The position numbers were made by a program, and so were the translations under genes. DNA of 62,998 nt from Ruminococcus sp. AF46-10NS (GTDB lineage: Bacteria > Bacillota > Clostridia > Lachnospirales > Lachnospiraceae), in contig NZ_QRNF01000021.1 in the NCBI RefSeq assembly GCF_003474435.1, positions 1 to 62,998 of the forward strand, written 5' to 3'. Each line of letters begins with the position of its first letter. Position 1 is the stretch's first letter. This document shows, in pieces, positions 33,184 through 43,549 of this stretch. The notes under the pieces were generated by a model. The model saw nothing but the letters and a program-made list of their open reading frames with translations. It was not told where the DNA came from and did no database searches.

Positions 33184-33891
33184 ATGAAAGATACAATCAT
33201 GGAAATGCCAGGTTATCAACGCCCGTATGAGAAATGTTTACGGGAAGGGGAACAGGCCTTAAGCGACAGGGAGCTTCTGGCCGTGATCCTGCGCTGCGGC
33301 GTTCAGGGTATAAGTTCTCTTACACTGGCAGATGAAATCCTTAATTTATCGGAACAGAACGGACACTCCGGTCTTCTTGGCCTTTTTCATGCCACCCTGC
33401 CTGAGCTGATGAAGATTCGCGGTATCGGTAAGGTAAAAGCCATACAGCTGAAATGCATCGGGGAGCTTTCCAAACGTATGGCTGCAGCTGCTGCGAAGCC
33501 GGAACTGTCCTTTAACCGTCCTGTCACCATTGCCAGATATTATATGGAACAGCTGCGCCATGAAGAACAGGAGCTGCTTTACTGTATGATGCTGGATGGT
33601 CATAACCATCTGACAGGGGAACAGCTTTTAAGTCGCGGTACTGCCAATGCCACACTGATTACTCCGAGAGAAGTCTTTGTGGAGGCTGTTAAGTTCCGCG
33701 CAGTAAATCTGATCCTTGTTCATAATCATCCCGGCGGTGATCCGTCCCCAAGCGAAGCTGACCTGGATGTGACAAGACGTATTTATGAAACAGGGGAAAT
33801 GATGGGAATACATCTTCTGGATCATATTATCATTGGTGACCAGAAATATATCAGTTTCCGTGAAAAAGGGATTTTTGATGAGTATATTTAA
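33184..33891 (+). CDS. radC: RadC/JAB-domain protein
   Basis: 235 residues. A helix-hairpin-helix-type N-terminus (LSDRELLAVILRCG, LPELMKIRGIGKVKA) and a C-terminal JAB/MPN metalloprotease-like domain with HNHPGGDPSPSEAD (zinc-binding H-x-H and D). Named DNA repair protein RadC, although a direct repair role is disputed. In Firmicutes it commonly stands right before mreB, as here (16-bp gap). Confidence 0.93.
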   Translation: MKDTIMEMPGYQRPYEKCLREGEQALSDRELLAVILRCGVQGISSLTLADEILNLSEQNGHSGLLGLFHATLPELMKIRGIGKVKAIQLKCIGELSKRMAAAAAKPELSFNRPVTIARYYMEQLRHEEQELLYCMMLDGHNHLTGEQLLSRGTANATLITPREVFVEAVKFRAVNLILVHNHPGGDPSPSEADLDVTRRIYETGEMMGIHLLDHIIIGDQKYISFREKGIFDEYI

Positions 33892-33907
33892 ATGAAGGGG
33901 CAGATTT

Positions 33908-34921
33908 ATGCTTTTTAGAAATTATTACGGGGTAGACCTGGGGAGCAGTACCGTAAAAGTTTATTCAGTTCTCAGAAACAAGACTTACATAGAAAAAAAT
34001 ATGGTAGCCTACCGTAAGCGGAAGATCCTTGCCATGGGCAACGAAGCATACGAAATGTTTGAAAAAGCACCTGCTGATATTACGGTAAATTCCCCAATGG
34101 CTTTTGGCATGATCGCCAATCTGGAACTTCAGGAGATCGTTTTATACAGCATGATGCGAAAGATCGATCATACGACTGGCCTTGGTGCTGATATGTATTT
34201 CACAGTTCCACTTGATATGACACCTGTTGAAAAGAGAGCTTACTATCATCTTGTCAACGGTCACTGGCTTCGGAAGAACCGGGTTTTCATGGTGGAATCA
34301 CCTATTGCGGATGCAATTGCCATGAATGTAGATCTTGATAAAAAAGAGGGCAGCATGATCGTCAACATCGGTGCCCAAAGTACGGAATTCTCCATTATTA
34401 CAGACGGAAAGATCATTATCAGCCGAAAGATCCCAATTGGCGGAAGACAGATGAATGAATCCATCTGCAGTGAAATCCGAAAGAAGTACAATCTCCAGAT
34501 TGGAACCCGCACAGCCAAAAGACTGAAACTGGTGATGGGACGACTGAATGATCAGAAGAAAGGAGCCCGCAAGGTGGTGGGGATTGACAGTGTTTCCGGC
34601 CTTCCGAGAGAGGAAGTGGTTTCTGCTTCCGTAGTCAATGAGGGCATTATCAACTGTGTAAATCAGATTGCATCGGAAATGAAAACTTTTCTGGAGCGAA
34701 CTCCGCCTCAGATTGCCTATCACATAGCGCAAGAAGGAATCTATCTTACAGGCGGCAGTACACGGCTTCCTTATCTAGATAATTATCTGGCGGGTTATAC
34801 AGGTTTTGCCTTTAATCTTTCCGATCTGTACGAAACTTCTGCTGTGCGTGGCCTTGAAAAGATTATCCGCGACAGAGACCTGCGCAAATGGGCGCAGCCT
34901 GTAAAGCAGAAAAAACTGTAA
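33908..34921 (+). CDS. mreB: rod shape-determining protein MreB
   Basis: 337 residues of the actin-like fold: phosphate-1 loop GVDLGSSTVKVY, VESPIADAIAMN, phosphate-2 NIGAQSTEFSII and adenosine loop LTGGSTRLPYL. It polymerises under the membrane and positions the elongation cell-wall machinery encoded by the next genes. It is more divergent than textbook MreB (usual phosphate-1 loop DLGTANTL), so it may be the Mbl/MreBH-like branch. Confidence 0.9.
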   Translation: MLFRNYYGVDLGSSTVKVYSVLRNKTYIEKNMVAYRKRKILAMGNEAYEMFEKAPADITVNSPMAFGMIANLELQEIVLYSMMRKIDHTTGLGADMYFTVPLDMTPVEKRAYYHLVNGHWLRKNRVFMVESPIADAIAMNVDLDKKEGSMIVNIGAQSTEFSIITDGKIIISRKIPIGGRQMNESICSEIRKKYNLQIGTRTAKRLKLVMGRLNDQKKGARKVVGIDSVSGLPREEVVSASVVNEGIINCVNQIASEMKTFLERTPPQIAYHIAQEGIYLTGGSTRLPYLDNYLAGYTGFAFNLSDLYETSAVRGLEKIIRDRDLRKWAQPVKQKKL

Positions 34922-34933
34922 AGGGGTATGTGC

Positions 34934-35830
34934 ATGAAAAACATCAGAAAAAAAGTGCGTTTTCATTTCAATTTAAAAAGCAAGCATCTCCTTGTGATCA
35001 TGACACTTTTTTGCGGAAGCTGCATCGTAGCTACCGTTGCATCAGGATCATCTTCTTCAGCATTGCAGGAAACAGCTGGTTTTCTTGTGGTTCCGTTTGA
35101 AAAAGGTATTTCCGGTGTCAGCAATATGTTCGGCGATGTAAAAAACAGTCTCCGTGACAAACAGGATGTGCTTCAGGAAAATGAAGAACTGAAAAATCAG
35201 ATCAACAGTCTCACAGAGCAGAATAATATCCTGATCCAGGATCAGACTGAGCTTACCAGACTGAAAGAACTTTATAATCTGGATCAGGAATATTCCGATT
35301 ATCCTAAAGTTGCAGCGCGTATCATTTCCAAAGATCCGGGAAACTGGTATAATACTTTTATGATCAACAAGGGCAGCAACGATGGGATTCGTATTGATAA
35401 CAATGTAATTGCAGGCAAAGGTCTTGTGGGGATTGTTACAGAAGTAGGACCTTCCTGGGCAACTGTACGTTCCATTATTGATGACAGCAGTAATGTAAGT
35501 GCAATGACTGTCAGCACATCTGACAACTGTGTGGTCACTGGTGACCTGGAACTTATTGACGAGGGCAAACTTAGTTTTGAGCAGCTGTACGATCAGGACA
35601 ATAAAGTAACTGTAGGTGAGCGTATTGTCACATCCAACATCAGTGAGAAATTTGTAGAAGGACTGTTTATCGGCTATGTCAGCGAAATCCAGCAGGATCC
35701 AAACAACCTGACAAAGACAGGTACCATTGTAACACCGGTGGATTTTGGCCATCTCAAAGATGTATTTGTTATCACCGTCAATAAACAGGACGCAGTAGAT
35801 AAATCGGAGGATGCGTCCGATGAAAAATAA
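34934..35830 (+). CDS. mreC: rod shape-determining protein MreC
   Basis: 298 residues from ATG 34934 (AAGGGG seven bases upstream; ATG 34928 overlaps the site). Short cytoplasmic tail, one membrane segment (about 18-40), a coiled coil (~70-115, ENEELKNQINSLTEQNN) and the double beta-barrel with GLVGIVTEVGPSWATVRSI. It links MreB to PBP2 outside the membrane. The end overlaps mreD. Confidence 0.93.
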   Translation: MKNIRKKVRFHFNLKSKHLLVIMTLFCGSCIVATVASGSSSSALQETAGFLVVPFEKGISGVSNMFGDVKNSLRDKQDVLQENEELKNQINSLTEQNNILIQDQTELTRLKELYNLDQEYSDYPKVAARIISKDPGNWYNTFMINKGSNDGIRIDNNVIAGKGLVGIVTEVGPSWATVRSIIDDSSNVSAMTVSTSDNCVVTGDLELIDEGKLSFEQLYDQDNKVTVGERIVTSNISEKFVEGLFIGYVSEIQQDPNNLTKTGTIVTPVDFGHLKDVFVITVNKQDAVDKSEDASDEK

Positions 35831-36347
35831 AATCGTACTGTTTATTACTATTATAGTCTGTTTTTTACTTCAATGTACAGTAATAGATTACATTTCCATA
35901 GGTTCTATTACACCGAACCTGCCACTGATCCTTTGTGTTGCGATGGGACTGATGCGCGGTCGTAAAGTTGGTCTTTGGACAGGTTTTTTCTCCGGACTGT
36001 TTATTGATCTTTTTTACGGATCGCTGTTTGGTTTTTATGCGCTGATCTATATGTATGTGGGGTTTATCAGTGGTTATGCGTTCCGCAGCTTTTACGATGA
36101 TGATCTGAAAGTTCCGATCTTCCTTGTAGCAGGAACTGATCTGCTTTATAATCTGGCTGTATACGGCCTGCAGTTCCTTCTTCGGGGGCGTCTTGGATTC
36201 TGGACCTATATCTACCGGATCATTATTCCTGAAATTGTCTATACGGTTTTCCTCACGATCATCGTATACCGGGCATTTTACTGGATCAACTACCACTTAA
36301 TGGATACTGTAAGGAAAGAAAGTGAGTCTATTTGGGAATTAAAATAA
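35820..36347 (+). CDS. mreD: rod shape-determining protein MreD
   Basis: 175 residues, integral membrane (about five helices), with the family motif GLFIDLFYGSLFGFYAL. GGAGG nine bases before ATG 35820. It overlaps mreC by 11 bp and the PBP2 gene by 16 bp. Confidence 0.92.
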   Translation: MKNKIVLFITIIVCFLLQCTVIDYISIGSITPNLPLILCVAMGLMRGRKVGLWTGFFSGLFIDLFYGSLFGFYALIYMYVGFISGYAFRSFYDDDLKVPIFLVAGTDLLYNLAVYGLQFLLRGRLGFWTYIYRIIIPEIVYTVFLTIIVYRAFYWINYHLMDTVRKESESIWELK

Positions 36348-39228
36348 AAAAAATCATCAAAAAAATACGCTTAAAACGTACAACAGTTCTTGTGATCGTA
36401 TTTGTTTTTCTTTCTTCTGTTCTTGTAAGGCAGCTTTTCAGCCTGCAGATCATACAGGGTCAGGACTACATCAATAAATTTCAGTCAAGAACAACTAAAA
36501 CACGAGTGATCAAAAGTACCCGTGGTAATATTTATGACAGAAACGGTACAGTAGTTGCTTCCAATGTACTTGCCTATTCTGTTACTTTTGAAGACAGCGG
36601 CACATACGACAGCTCCAGAGAAAAAAATCTGACACTAAACGGCATTGCCTATCAGGTGCTTCAGATCCTTTCCGGAATGGTGACAGTCTCTCAGATAATT
36701 TTCATATTATTGTAAATGATCACGGTGATTATGCCTTTGATGTAGATGAGGGCTTTACACTGAACCGTTTCCGCGCAGATGTTTACGGAGAAGCGCAGAT
36801 CGATAACTTAAGCGATGAGCAGAAAAATGCCACTGCTGCTGAAATGATGGATTACCTCACAGGAAACAAGGGTTTTTCCATTGTACTGTACGGTAAAGAT
36901 GCTTACACCAGCGAAGAGCTTGCTGCGCATTCACTTCCTGATGAGCTTACCAAACAGGAAATTCTTGAAATCGCAATTATGCGTTATCAGCTGAATACCA
37001 ACAGCTTCAAGAAATATATGCCTGTTACCATCGCAACTAATGTCAGTGAAAAATCTGTTGCAGCCATAAGAGAAAATCAGGCAGAACTTCAGGGAATTGA
37101 TATTGTGGAAGATTCCACCCGAAAATATGTAGATGATGAGAGCATGGCTCCGATCCTTGGCTACACAGGCCAGGCTTCTTCCGAGGAACTGGAAACTCTT
37201 CGTAAAGAAAACCCTGACTATTCCAACGATGCTATCGTAGGAAAAGCCGGTATCGAGCAGTATATGGAACTGGATCTTCAGGGCAAAGACGGTGAAGAAA
37301 CCGTAACTGTTGATAATCTTGGTAAAGTTCTGGATATCGACAGCTCCAAAACTATAGATCCTGTAGCTGGCAACGACGTTTATCTGACCATTGATTCAGA
37401 CTGGCAGAAGAGTATCTATCAGATCCTGGAGCAGCGTGTAGCCGGAATCGTTCTTTCCAAGCTGACACCAAATAAATCGTATGACTATGAAGCCGAGAAA
37501 GATGCAAGTAAGATTACCATTCCAATCTATGATGTATACAATGCTTTGATTGCCAACAGCGTGATCGATATCACAAAATTCAGGAATGATGATGCTTCTG
37601 ATACAGAAAAAAATTTATATGCCAAGTTTCAACAAAAACAGCAGCAGGTTTTTGATACAATAAGTAACAGGCTCACAGGTGATAATCCGCCTGCTTATAA
37701 AGATGAAGATGCACAGATCCAGGAATACCTTACCTATATCTGTGATGATCTTCTCACAAACACACTGAACGTTCTGAAAAGTGATTCCATTGATACTTCC
37801 GATGAGACTTACAAAGCATGGAAGAATGATCAGAGCATCAGCCTGAAAGATTATCTGAATTACGCAGCCAGCCAGAACTGGATCGATATCTCCCAGATTT
37901 CCACATCCGGTGAATATCTGGATTCCACCGAGATATATCAGGCTCTGACTGATTACGTCATCAGCTATCTGAAAACAGATACAGGTTTTTCCAAACTTCT
38001 GTACAAATATATGCTTCAGGAAGATACCATCAGCGGACAGGAACTGTGTCTTGTCCTTTATGAACAGGGTGTTCTCTCTAAAGAGGACGAGCTTTATCAG
38101 AGTCTGGCTTCCGGTCAGATCGATTCCTATACATTTATGTACCGTAAGATCGCTAACCTTGAGATCACTCCTGCCCAGCTTGCGTTGGCTCCGTGTTCTG
38201 CTTCAGCCGTTCTTACCGATGTGGAAACCGGAGATGTACTTGCATGTGTATCTTATCCGGGATATGATAATAACAGACTTACCAATAATATGGATACCGA
38301 TTACTATGCAAAGCTTTCCACCGATCTCTCCAGTCCTTTCTTTAATAAGGCCACTCAGCAGAGAACAGCACCTGGATCTACACTGAAGATCCTTTCCACA
38401 GTTGCCGGTATGTCAGAGGGTGTGATCGATGATAACACTTACATTGAGTGTACAGGAAGTTTTGATCTTGTAACACCTCCGATCAACTGCTGGAACAAAC
38501 AGGGACATTCTGCTCTTGAGATCCGCGGAGCTATTGAGCAGTCCTGCAACGTATTCTTCAGCACCATCGGTTTTGAACTTGGTAAGGATTCTGAAGGGAA
38601 CTTTTCCGAGGCCCGAAGCCTTGGAATGCTCCAGAAATATGCATCTCTGATGGGACTTGACCGAAAGACCGGAATCGAAATTTCCGAAGCTTCCCCTCAG
38701 GTTTCAGATAAAAATGCAGTTCCTTCTTATATAGGACAGGGTACCAATATGTTTACTACCAGTCAGCTTGCAAGATACGCAACTACCATTGCAACATCCG
38801 GAAGCATCTACAAGCTTTCTCTTCTGAACCGTGTAACCGATTCCAAGGGAAATCTGGTAAAAGAATATCCTTCCGAAAAAGAAGGCCAGCTTGACATTGC
38901 AAGCAACATCTGGGATGATATCCATGATGGCATGTACCGTGTAGTGCAGACACATGACCAGTTTAATGGTCTTGGAGTTGAAGCAGCCGGAAAGACTGGT
39001 ACAGCTGAGATTGATTACTACCATCCGAACAATGCACTCTTTGTCGGATATGCACCAGCCTCTGAACCGAAATATGCAATTTCTGTCCGTATTGCCAATG
39101 GATATGCATCCGGTAATGCCTGCCTTGCAGCAAATGATATTTTTAAATACATTTTCGGACTTGCAGATGAAAGCACCATTCTCACTGGATATGCCGCAAG
39201 CGATACCAGTAATGTTTCGAATGACTAA
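36332..39228 (+). pseudogene. mrdA: penicillin-binding protein 2 (MrdA-type transpeptidase), frameshifted
   Basis: TTG start at 36332: cytoplasmic Lys-rich tail, one membrane helix (about 17-36), then the PBP dimerisation motif RGNIYDRNGTVVASN. At about 36676 the frame breaks (stop 36715), and the protein continues in the -1 frame through NGDSLSDNFHIIVNDHG to 39228. The missing base is most simply an A in ggaatgg (36674-36680). The transpeptidase domain is complete: S-x-x-K in TAPGSTLK, SCN in IEQSCNVFF, KTG in AGKTGTAEID. Insertions of ~150 residues between the two domains are typical of Lachnospiraceae PBP2. Since the protein is normally essential for rod growth, a sequence error is a serious possibility. 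Confidence 0.9.
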
Positions 39229-39286
39229 ACGAACCAGACGAAAAGACCAGAAGTATGGAACTTTTTATCAGGAGGAATCAGAAAAC

Positions 39287-40075
39287 ATGAGTGAGGTCAT
39301 TGTCATCACATCCGGAAAAGGCGGTGTAGGAAAAACCACAACAGTTGCCAACATTGGAACAGGACTTGCTGCCATGGGCAAAAAAGTTGCCGTTGTGGAC
39401 ACTGATATCGGTCTTAGAAACCTGGATGTTGTCATGGGACTCGAAAACCGTATTGTTTACAATCTGGTAGATGTTATCAATGGGAGTTGCCGGCTGAAAC
39501 AGGCTCTGATACGGGACAGGCGGCACTCGGAACTGTATCTTCTTCCATCTGCCCAGACAAAAGACAAGACTGCCGTATCACCGGAACAGATGATCAAACT
39601 TACTGATGATCTCAGGGAGGAATTCGATTATGTTCTTCTGGACTGTCCGGCAGGAATTGAGCAGGGATTCCGTAATGCTGTGGCAGGTGCAGACCGGGCA
39701 CTTGTAGTAACAACCCCTGAAGTATCAGCTATCCGTGATGCAGACCGTATCATCGGACTTCTGGAATCTGACGGGATCCGCGATATCAGGCTGATCATCA
39801 ACCGGCTCCGTCCGGAAATGGTAGCCAGGGGTGATATGATGTCTGTAGATGATGTACTGGAAATTCTTGCTGTAGATCTGATAGGGGCTATTCTTGATGA
39901 TGAGCAGATCGTCATTTCCACCAACCAGGGGGAACCTCTATCCGGCAAAAATTCCCAGGCAGAAGAGGAATACCGAAACATCTGCCGACGTCTGATGGGG
40001 GAGGATATCCCCTACGTTACAGTCCGGCGTAAAAACAGTATATTCCAGCGATTTGGTGGCCTTTTTAAGAAATAA
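39287..40075 (+). CDS. minD: septum site-determining protein MinD
   Basis: 262 residues. Deviant Walker A GKGGVGKTTTVANIG, DTDIGLRNLDVVMGLENR, DCPAGIEQGFRNA and a C-terminal amphipathic membrane helix (SIFQRFGGLFKK). ATPase that recruits MinC to the membrane and is removed by MinE. An AGGAGG site precedes ATG 39287 by about 11 bases. It follows the PBP2 gene by 58 bp; no minC is nearby. Confidence 0.95.
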   Translation: MSEVIVITSGKGGVGKTTTVANIGTGLAAMGKKVAVVDTDIGLRNLDVVMGLENRIVYNLVDVINGSCRLKQALIRDRRHSELYLLPSAQTKDKTAVSPEQMIKLTDDLREEFDYVLLDCPAGIEQGFRNAVAGADRALVVTTPEVSAIRDADRIIGLLESDGIRDIRLIINRLRPEMVARGDMMSVDDVLEILAVDLIGAILDDEQIVISTNQGEPLSGKNSQAEEEYRNICRRLMGEDIPYVTVRRKNSIFQRFGGLFKK

Positions 40076-40117
40076 ACTTGCTACCTGTCGTTTTCTCATC
40101 ATAAAGGGGGAATCCAT

Positions 40118-40360
40118 ATGCGTGCTTTTTTCTCCGAAAAAAACCGTTCTGCAGGATATGCCCGTGACAGAATGAAACTTCTTCTTGTTTCTGAACGCAT
40201 AGACTGCTCTCCACAGATGATGAAACTTTTACGCAATGATCTTATTCATGCGGTAAAAAAATACGTTGTTATTGATGAAAAAAGGGTGACGATACAGATT
40301 TCTCAGGAACCACCTGTTCTGCATGCAGTCATACCTGTACTTAAGAAAAGGGATGCATAA
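40118..40360 (+). CDS. minE: cell division topological factor MinE
   Basis: 80 residues with the N-terminal AYARDRMKLLLVSER-like MinD-activating motif (here GYARDRMKLLLVSE) and a C-terminal beta-dimer. AAAGGGGG precedes the ATG. It makes the Min system oscillating rather than DivIVA-anchored. Confidence 0.92.
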   Translation: MRAFFSEKNRSAGYARDRMKLLLVSERIDCSPQMMKLLRNDLIHAVKKYVVIDEKRVTIQISQEPPVLHAVIPVLKKRDA

Positions 40361-40363
40361 TTT

Positions 40364-41539
40364 ATGATTAAACAGTATAAGCTGCGGTTTTATAATTTCC
40401 GTCTGGTAGTATTCCTGCTGGCGATCAGCTTTATCGGCATTCAGCTTGTCGGAACAGCTGCTGATTATCTCCGCACCCGTCAGCTTCTGGGTGTGATCAT
40501 CGGCGTAGTTCTTATGCTGATCCTTTCGCTGATGGATTATTCCTGGCTTTTGAACTTTCAGTGGATCATGTATGGATTCAACATTGTAATGCTTCTTGCA
40601 GTACGTTTTTTTGGATCAAGTGCCAATGGTGCTGCAAGATGGGTTGATCTGGGATTTATCCGTTTCCAGCCTACTGAGCTGTCCAAGATCATCATTATCC
40701 TGTTTTTTGCAAAATTTTTTATGGATCATGAGGAAGATCTTAATACTTTAAGAACACTTGTAAAGTCAGCTGTTCTCCTCGTGATACCGTTAATGCTGAT
40801 CTATGTGCAGCCAGATATGAAGAATACCATTACTGTAACGATCTTGTTCTGTATTCTGATCTATATCGCAGGATTAAGTTATAAGATCATCGGAGGTGTA
40901 GCATTGATCGCGATTCCTCTTGCGATCATTTTTCTCTCCATTGTTGTTCAACCGGATCAGAAGCTGATACAGGACTACCAGCGAAACCGTATTATGTCCT
41001 TTCTCTATCCGGAAAATGAGGAATATGCAGATGACATTGAACAGCAGAACAACTCCAAGACAGCCATTGCTTCCGGTGAGCTTGTAGGCCGTGTGTTTGG
41101 CAATAATACGAGTGTCACTTCTGTTAATGACGGAAACTTTGTTTCTGAGAACCAGACAGACTTTATCTTCGCAGTAGCAGGAGAGCAGTATGGCTTTTTC
41201 GGCTGTACATGTATTGTACTTCTTCTGTTCCTGATCACTTTTGAGTGTATCCGCATGAGTCTCAGGGCGAAGGATCTTGCCGGAAAGATCATATGCTGTG
41301 GTGTAGGAAGTATTGTCTCTATACAGAGTTTTATCAATATCTGTGTTGCTACCGGCCTTGCACCGAATACCGGAACACCGCTGCCTTTTGTAAGTTATGG
41401 ACTTACTTCTCTGGTCAGTCTTTTTATGGGTATGGGACTTGTTCTCAACGTTGGACTCCAGAGCAGTACATATAATAAAGAATTACAAAAGAAAGAGCAG
41501 AAAAAGGATGCCTACTTTCGGAAAGAGGAATATTTATGA
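40364..41539 (+). CDS. rodA: RodA/FtsW/SpoVE-family peptidoglycan glycosyltransferase
   Basis: 391 residues, about ten membrane helices, SEDS-family signatures: GAARWVDLGFIRFQPTELSK and the C-terminal TGLAPNTGTPLPFVSYG. It polymerises lipid II and works with PBP2; the neighbouring mreBCD and PBP2 favour RodA over FtsW. Overlaps the next gene by four bases. Confidence 0.9.
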   Translation: MIKQYKLRFYNFRLVVFLLAISFIGIQLVGTAADYLRTRQLLGVIIGVVLMLILSLMDYSWLLNFQWIMYGFNIVMLLAVRFFGSSANGAARWVDLGFIRFQPTELSKIIIILFFAKFFMDHEEDLNTLRTLVKSAVLLVIPLMLIYVQPDMKNTITVTILFCILIYIAGLSYKIIGGVALIAIPLAIIFLSIVVQPDQKLIQDYQRNRIMSFLYPENEEYADDIEQQNNSKTAIASGELVGRVFGNNTSVTSVNDGNFVSENQTDFIFAVAGEQYGFFGCTCIVLLLFLITFECIRMSLRAKDLAGKIICCGVGSIVSIQSFINICVATGLAPNTGTPLPFVSYGLTSLVSLFMGMGLVLNVGLQSSTYNKELQKKEQKKDAYFRKEEYL

Positions 41540-42693
41540 CACGTAAAGAACCTGTAAAAAACAGTGCCAGGCCGGCAAACCGCTCCGGCCGTACAGTTTC
41601 CGGAACTCCACGTAGCGCTGTTTCCGGTACTCAAACTCCCCGTCAGCCTTCATCTTCCAAACGGAAAGCACAGGCGGCCAGGCTTCGCAGAATGCGCAGA
41701 AAAAGGATTCGCAACACTATTTTGCTGATACTTCTTCTTGTGGTATTATGCGGTGCAGGCGGATTGGGAGTTTACAAATTAAGAGGAGGACTTTTCTCTT
41801 CCCCTGCGAATGCCTTTAATGCGTTTTCTGAATTTGATAATACACTGATTTCAAAAGAAGACCAACGTGCAGAAGGATTTGCCCAGAATCTTTGTGTTGT
41901 CACTAAGGATGTTGATCTGGATTCGGTCAGTCTGGATGATAATCAGGCCGGAGTTCTTCTGAACCTTAATGACAAAAAAGTTCTTTATGCCAAAGGGGCA
42001 TATAACAAGGTGTATCCAGCCAGTATCACTAAGATTATGACTGCAATGTTAGCCCTGAAATATGGTAACATGGATGATACTGTAACAATTTCCCAGGAAA
42101 ATGTCACTCTGGAATCAGGTTCTCAGGTGGCAGGTTTTCAGGCAGGAGATCAGGTCACAATGGATCAGCTTCTTCACTGCCTTCTTGTTTATTCTGCTAA
42201 TGATGCAGCTTCTGCCATTGCTGAACATGTAGGTGGAACAACTGATAAATTCGTGGAACTGATGAATTCTTTTGCTGCAGAGCTTGGCTGTACAGGTACT
42301 CATTTTACCAATCCTCATGGTCTGCAGGATGAGAATCATTATACAACACCTTATGATATTTATCTGATGCTGAAAGAAGCACTGAATTATCCGGAATTTA
42401 CTGATATCACACAGATGTCGTCTTACACAGTTACTTACAAACACTCAGATGGTTCCGATGCAAGTGCCACTTTACCGGCGACAGATCATTATCTTACCGG
42501 AGAGGCCACTGCTCCGAAAGATGTCACAATTTTGGGTGGAAAAACAGGAACAACCGATAAAGCAGGAAACTGTCTGGCTCTGTTAAGTCAGAATGCTTAC
42601 GGAAAACCATTTATTTCTATTGTTATGGGTGCCTCTTCCAAAGATGTCCTGTATCAGGAAATGACCTCATTGCTTCAGAATATCAATTCATAA
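41536..42693 (+). CDS. D-alanyl-D-alanine carboxypeptidase (S11, DacF-like)
   Basis: 385 residues. A long Arg/Ser-rich cytoplasmic tail (~1-55), one membrane helix (~56-75), then an S11 serine peptidase with S163-x-x-K166 (YPASITKIM), SAN in YSANDAAS and KTG in GGKTGTTDKAG. It trims pentapeptide stems outside the cell. Last gene of the shape cluster, followed by a terminator. Confidence 0.9.
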   Translation: MTRKEPVKNSARPANRSGRTVSGTPRSAVSGTQTPRQPSSSKRKAQAARLRRMRRKRIRNTILLILLLVVLCGAGGLGVYKLRGGLFSSPANAFNAFSEFDNTLISKEDQRAEGFAQNLCVVTKDVDLDSVSLDDNQAGVLLNLNDKKVLYAKGAYNKVYPASITKIMTAMLALKYGNMDDTVTISQENVTLESGSQVAGFQAGDQVTMDQLLHCLLVYSANDAASAIAEHVGGTTDKFVELMNSFAAELGCTGTHFTNPHGLQDENHYTTPYDIYLMLKEALNYPEFTDITQMSSYTVTYKHSDGSDASATLPATDHYLTGEATAPKDVTILGGKTGTTDKAGNCLALLSQNAYGKPFISIVMGASSKDVLYQEMTSLLQNINS

Positions 42694-42754
42694 GTAAATA
42701 CAACAGATAGCTGAATGGATAGTCATAATTCACTCAACTGTCTGTTAATTTATA

Positions 42755-42812
42755 AAAAAGAGCAGATTCTGTATCACAATATAATGTGAAGTTCAGAAAT
42801 CGGCTCTTTTTT
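42755..42812. terminator. bidirectional terminator
   Basis: aaaaagagc (42755-42763) with gctcttttt (42803-42811), T-run on both strands. It serves the carboxypeptidase gene and the converging minus-strand gene. Confidence 0.7.
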
Positions 42813-42829
42813 GCCTGCTTTGTATATTT

Positions 42830-43366
42830 TTAATATATTTCTACTGTATCATCATCTCCGGTATCATTTCCAAGATCTGAATCAGATGTATCACCTGTAT
42901 CAGAACTATCATCGATCACATCACCAGTTCCGCTATCTGTATTATCAGATGGATCATCAGAAGGAGTCACATCAGTTACTTCATCATCTCCATTGTCACC
43001 ATTATCGGATGAATCTGTATTGTAATCGCTGTTATCAGCCGTATCACCTGAATTATCATTAGAGTAATTATTATCAGTATCGGAATCTCCATTATCTCCG
43101 CTGCCATCAGAGTACGAATTATCTGCCTCACTGTCATAGCTGTCTTCCGTATAAATTGGAAAATAATCATCATTTCCGGTATCTGCAGAACCCTGTCCCT
43201 GAGAAGTTGAATCTGTAGCAGGCTGTGCTGCGTTATTATCCGGAATCGCTGTAAGATGAGAGGTTGTTCCATCTTTCGGAACAACAATATAAATTCCCAG
43301 CATGACAATACATAGTGCCATAGCCAGACCGGCAATCTTCATTTCTTCCATATGCTTCATAGCCAT
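42830..43366 (-). CDS. membrane-anchored Asp/Ser/Asn-rich acidic protein
   Basis: 178 residues. A short basic N-terminus, one membrane helix (about 10-29), then ~145 residues made almost wholly of Asp, Ser, Asn, Gly and Thr (repeats of the type SDNGDSDTDNN). It is certainly disordered and strongly negative, exposed outside the cell. CAGGAG precedes the ATG. There is no known domain; it could bind cations, keep the wall hydrated or act as a spacer. Transcribed against its neighbours from its own promoter (43388-43418). Confidence 0.7.
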   Translation of the reverse strand: MAMKHMEEMKIAGLAMALCIVMLGIYIVVPKDGTTSHLTAIPDNNAAQPATDSTSQGQGSADTGNDDYFPIYTEDSYDSEADNSYSDGSGDNGDSDTDNNYSNDNSGDTADNSDYNTDSSDNGDNGDDEVTDVTPSDDPSDNTDSGTGDVIDDSSDTGDTSDSDLGNDTGDDDTVEIY

Positions 43367-43387
43367 TATCTCCTGTCGTTTTTTTGT

Positions 43388-43418
43388 ATTATAGCACAGA
43401 ACAGAACAGATTTGTAAA
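43388..43418 (-). promoter_or_regulatory. promoter of the acidic membrane protein gene
   Basis: On the minus strand: TTTACA (43418-43413), 19-bp spacer, TATAAT (43393-43388). Confidence 0.5.
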
Positions 43419-43449
43419 AACAGAATCTATTTATTTTGCTTTTTCATAA

Positions 43450-43478
43450 TAGACATGTTTCTTTTCAGTGTTTATAAT
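43450..43478 (+). promoter_or_regulatory. promoter of the HD-hydrolase gene
   Basis: TAGACA (43450-43455), 17-bp spacer, TATAAT (43473-43478), about 70 bp before the gene. Confidence 0.65.
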
Positions 43479-43549
43479 AAAATACATAAATCACGCGAAC
43501 CAATAATTATCATATAAAAGGTAACTTACAGAAAGGAGCATTTCCTATT

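Noticed and set aside
35057..35752. Long minus-strand frame inside mreC
   Set aside because: Antisense to conserved MreC; Cys/Ile-rich nonsense composition.
42830..43062. Plus-strand frame rich in His/Tyr/Leu opposite the acidic protein
   Set aside because: It is the mirror of the GAT/TCA codon repeats of the minus-strand gene and has no ribosome site.
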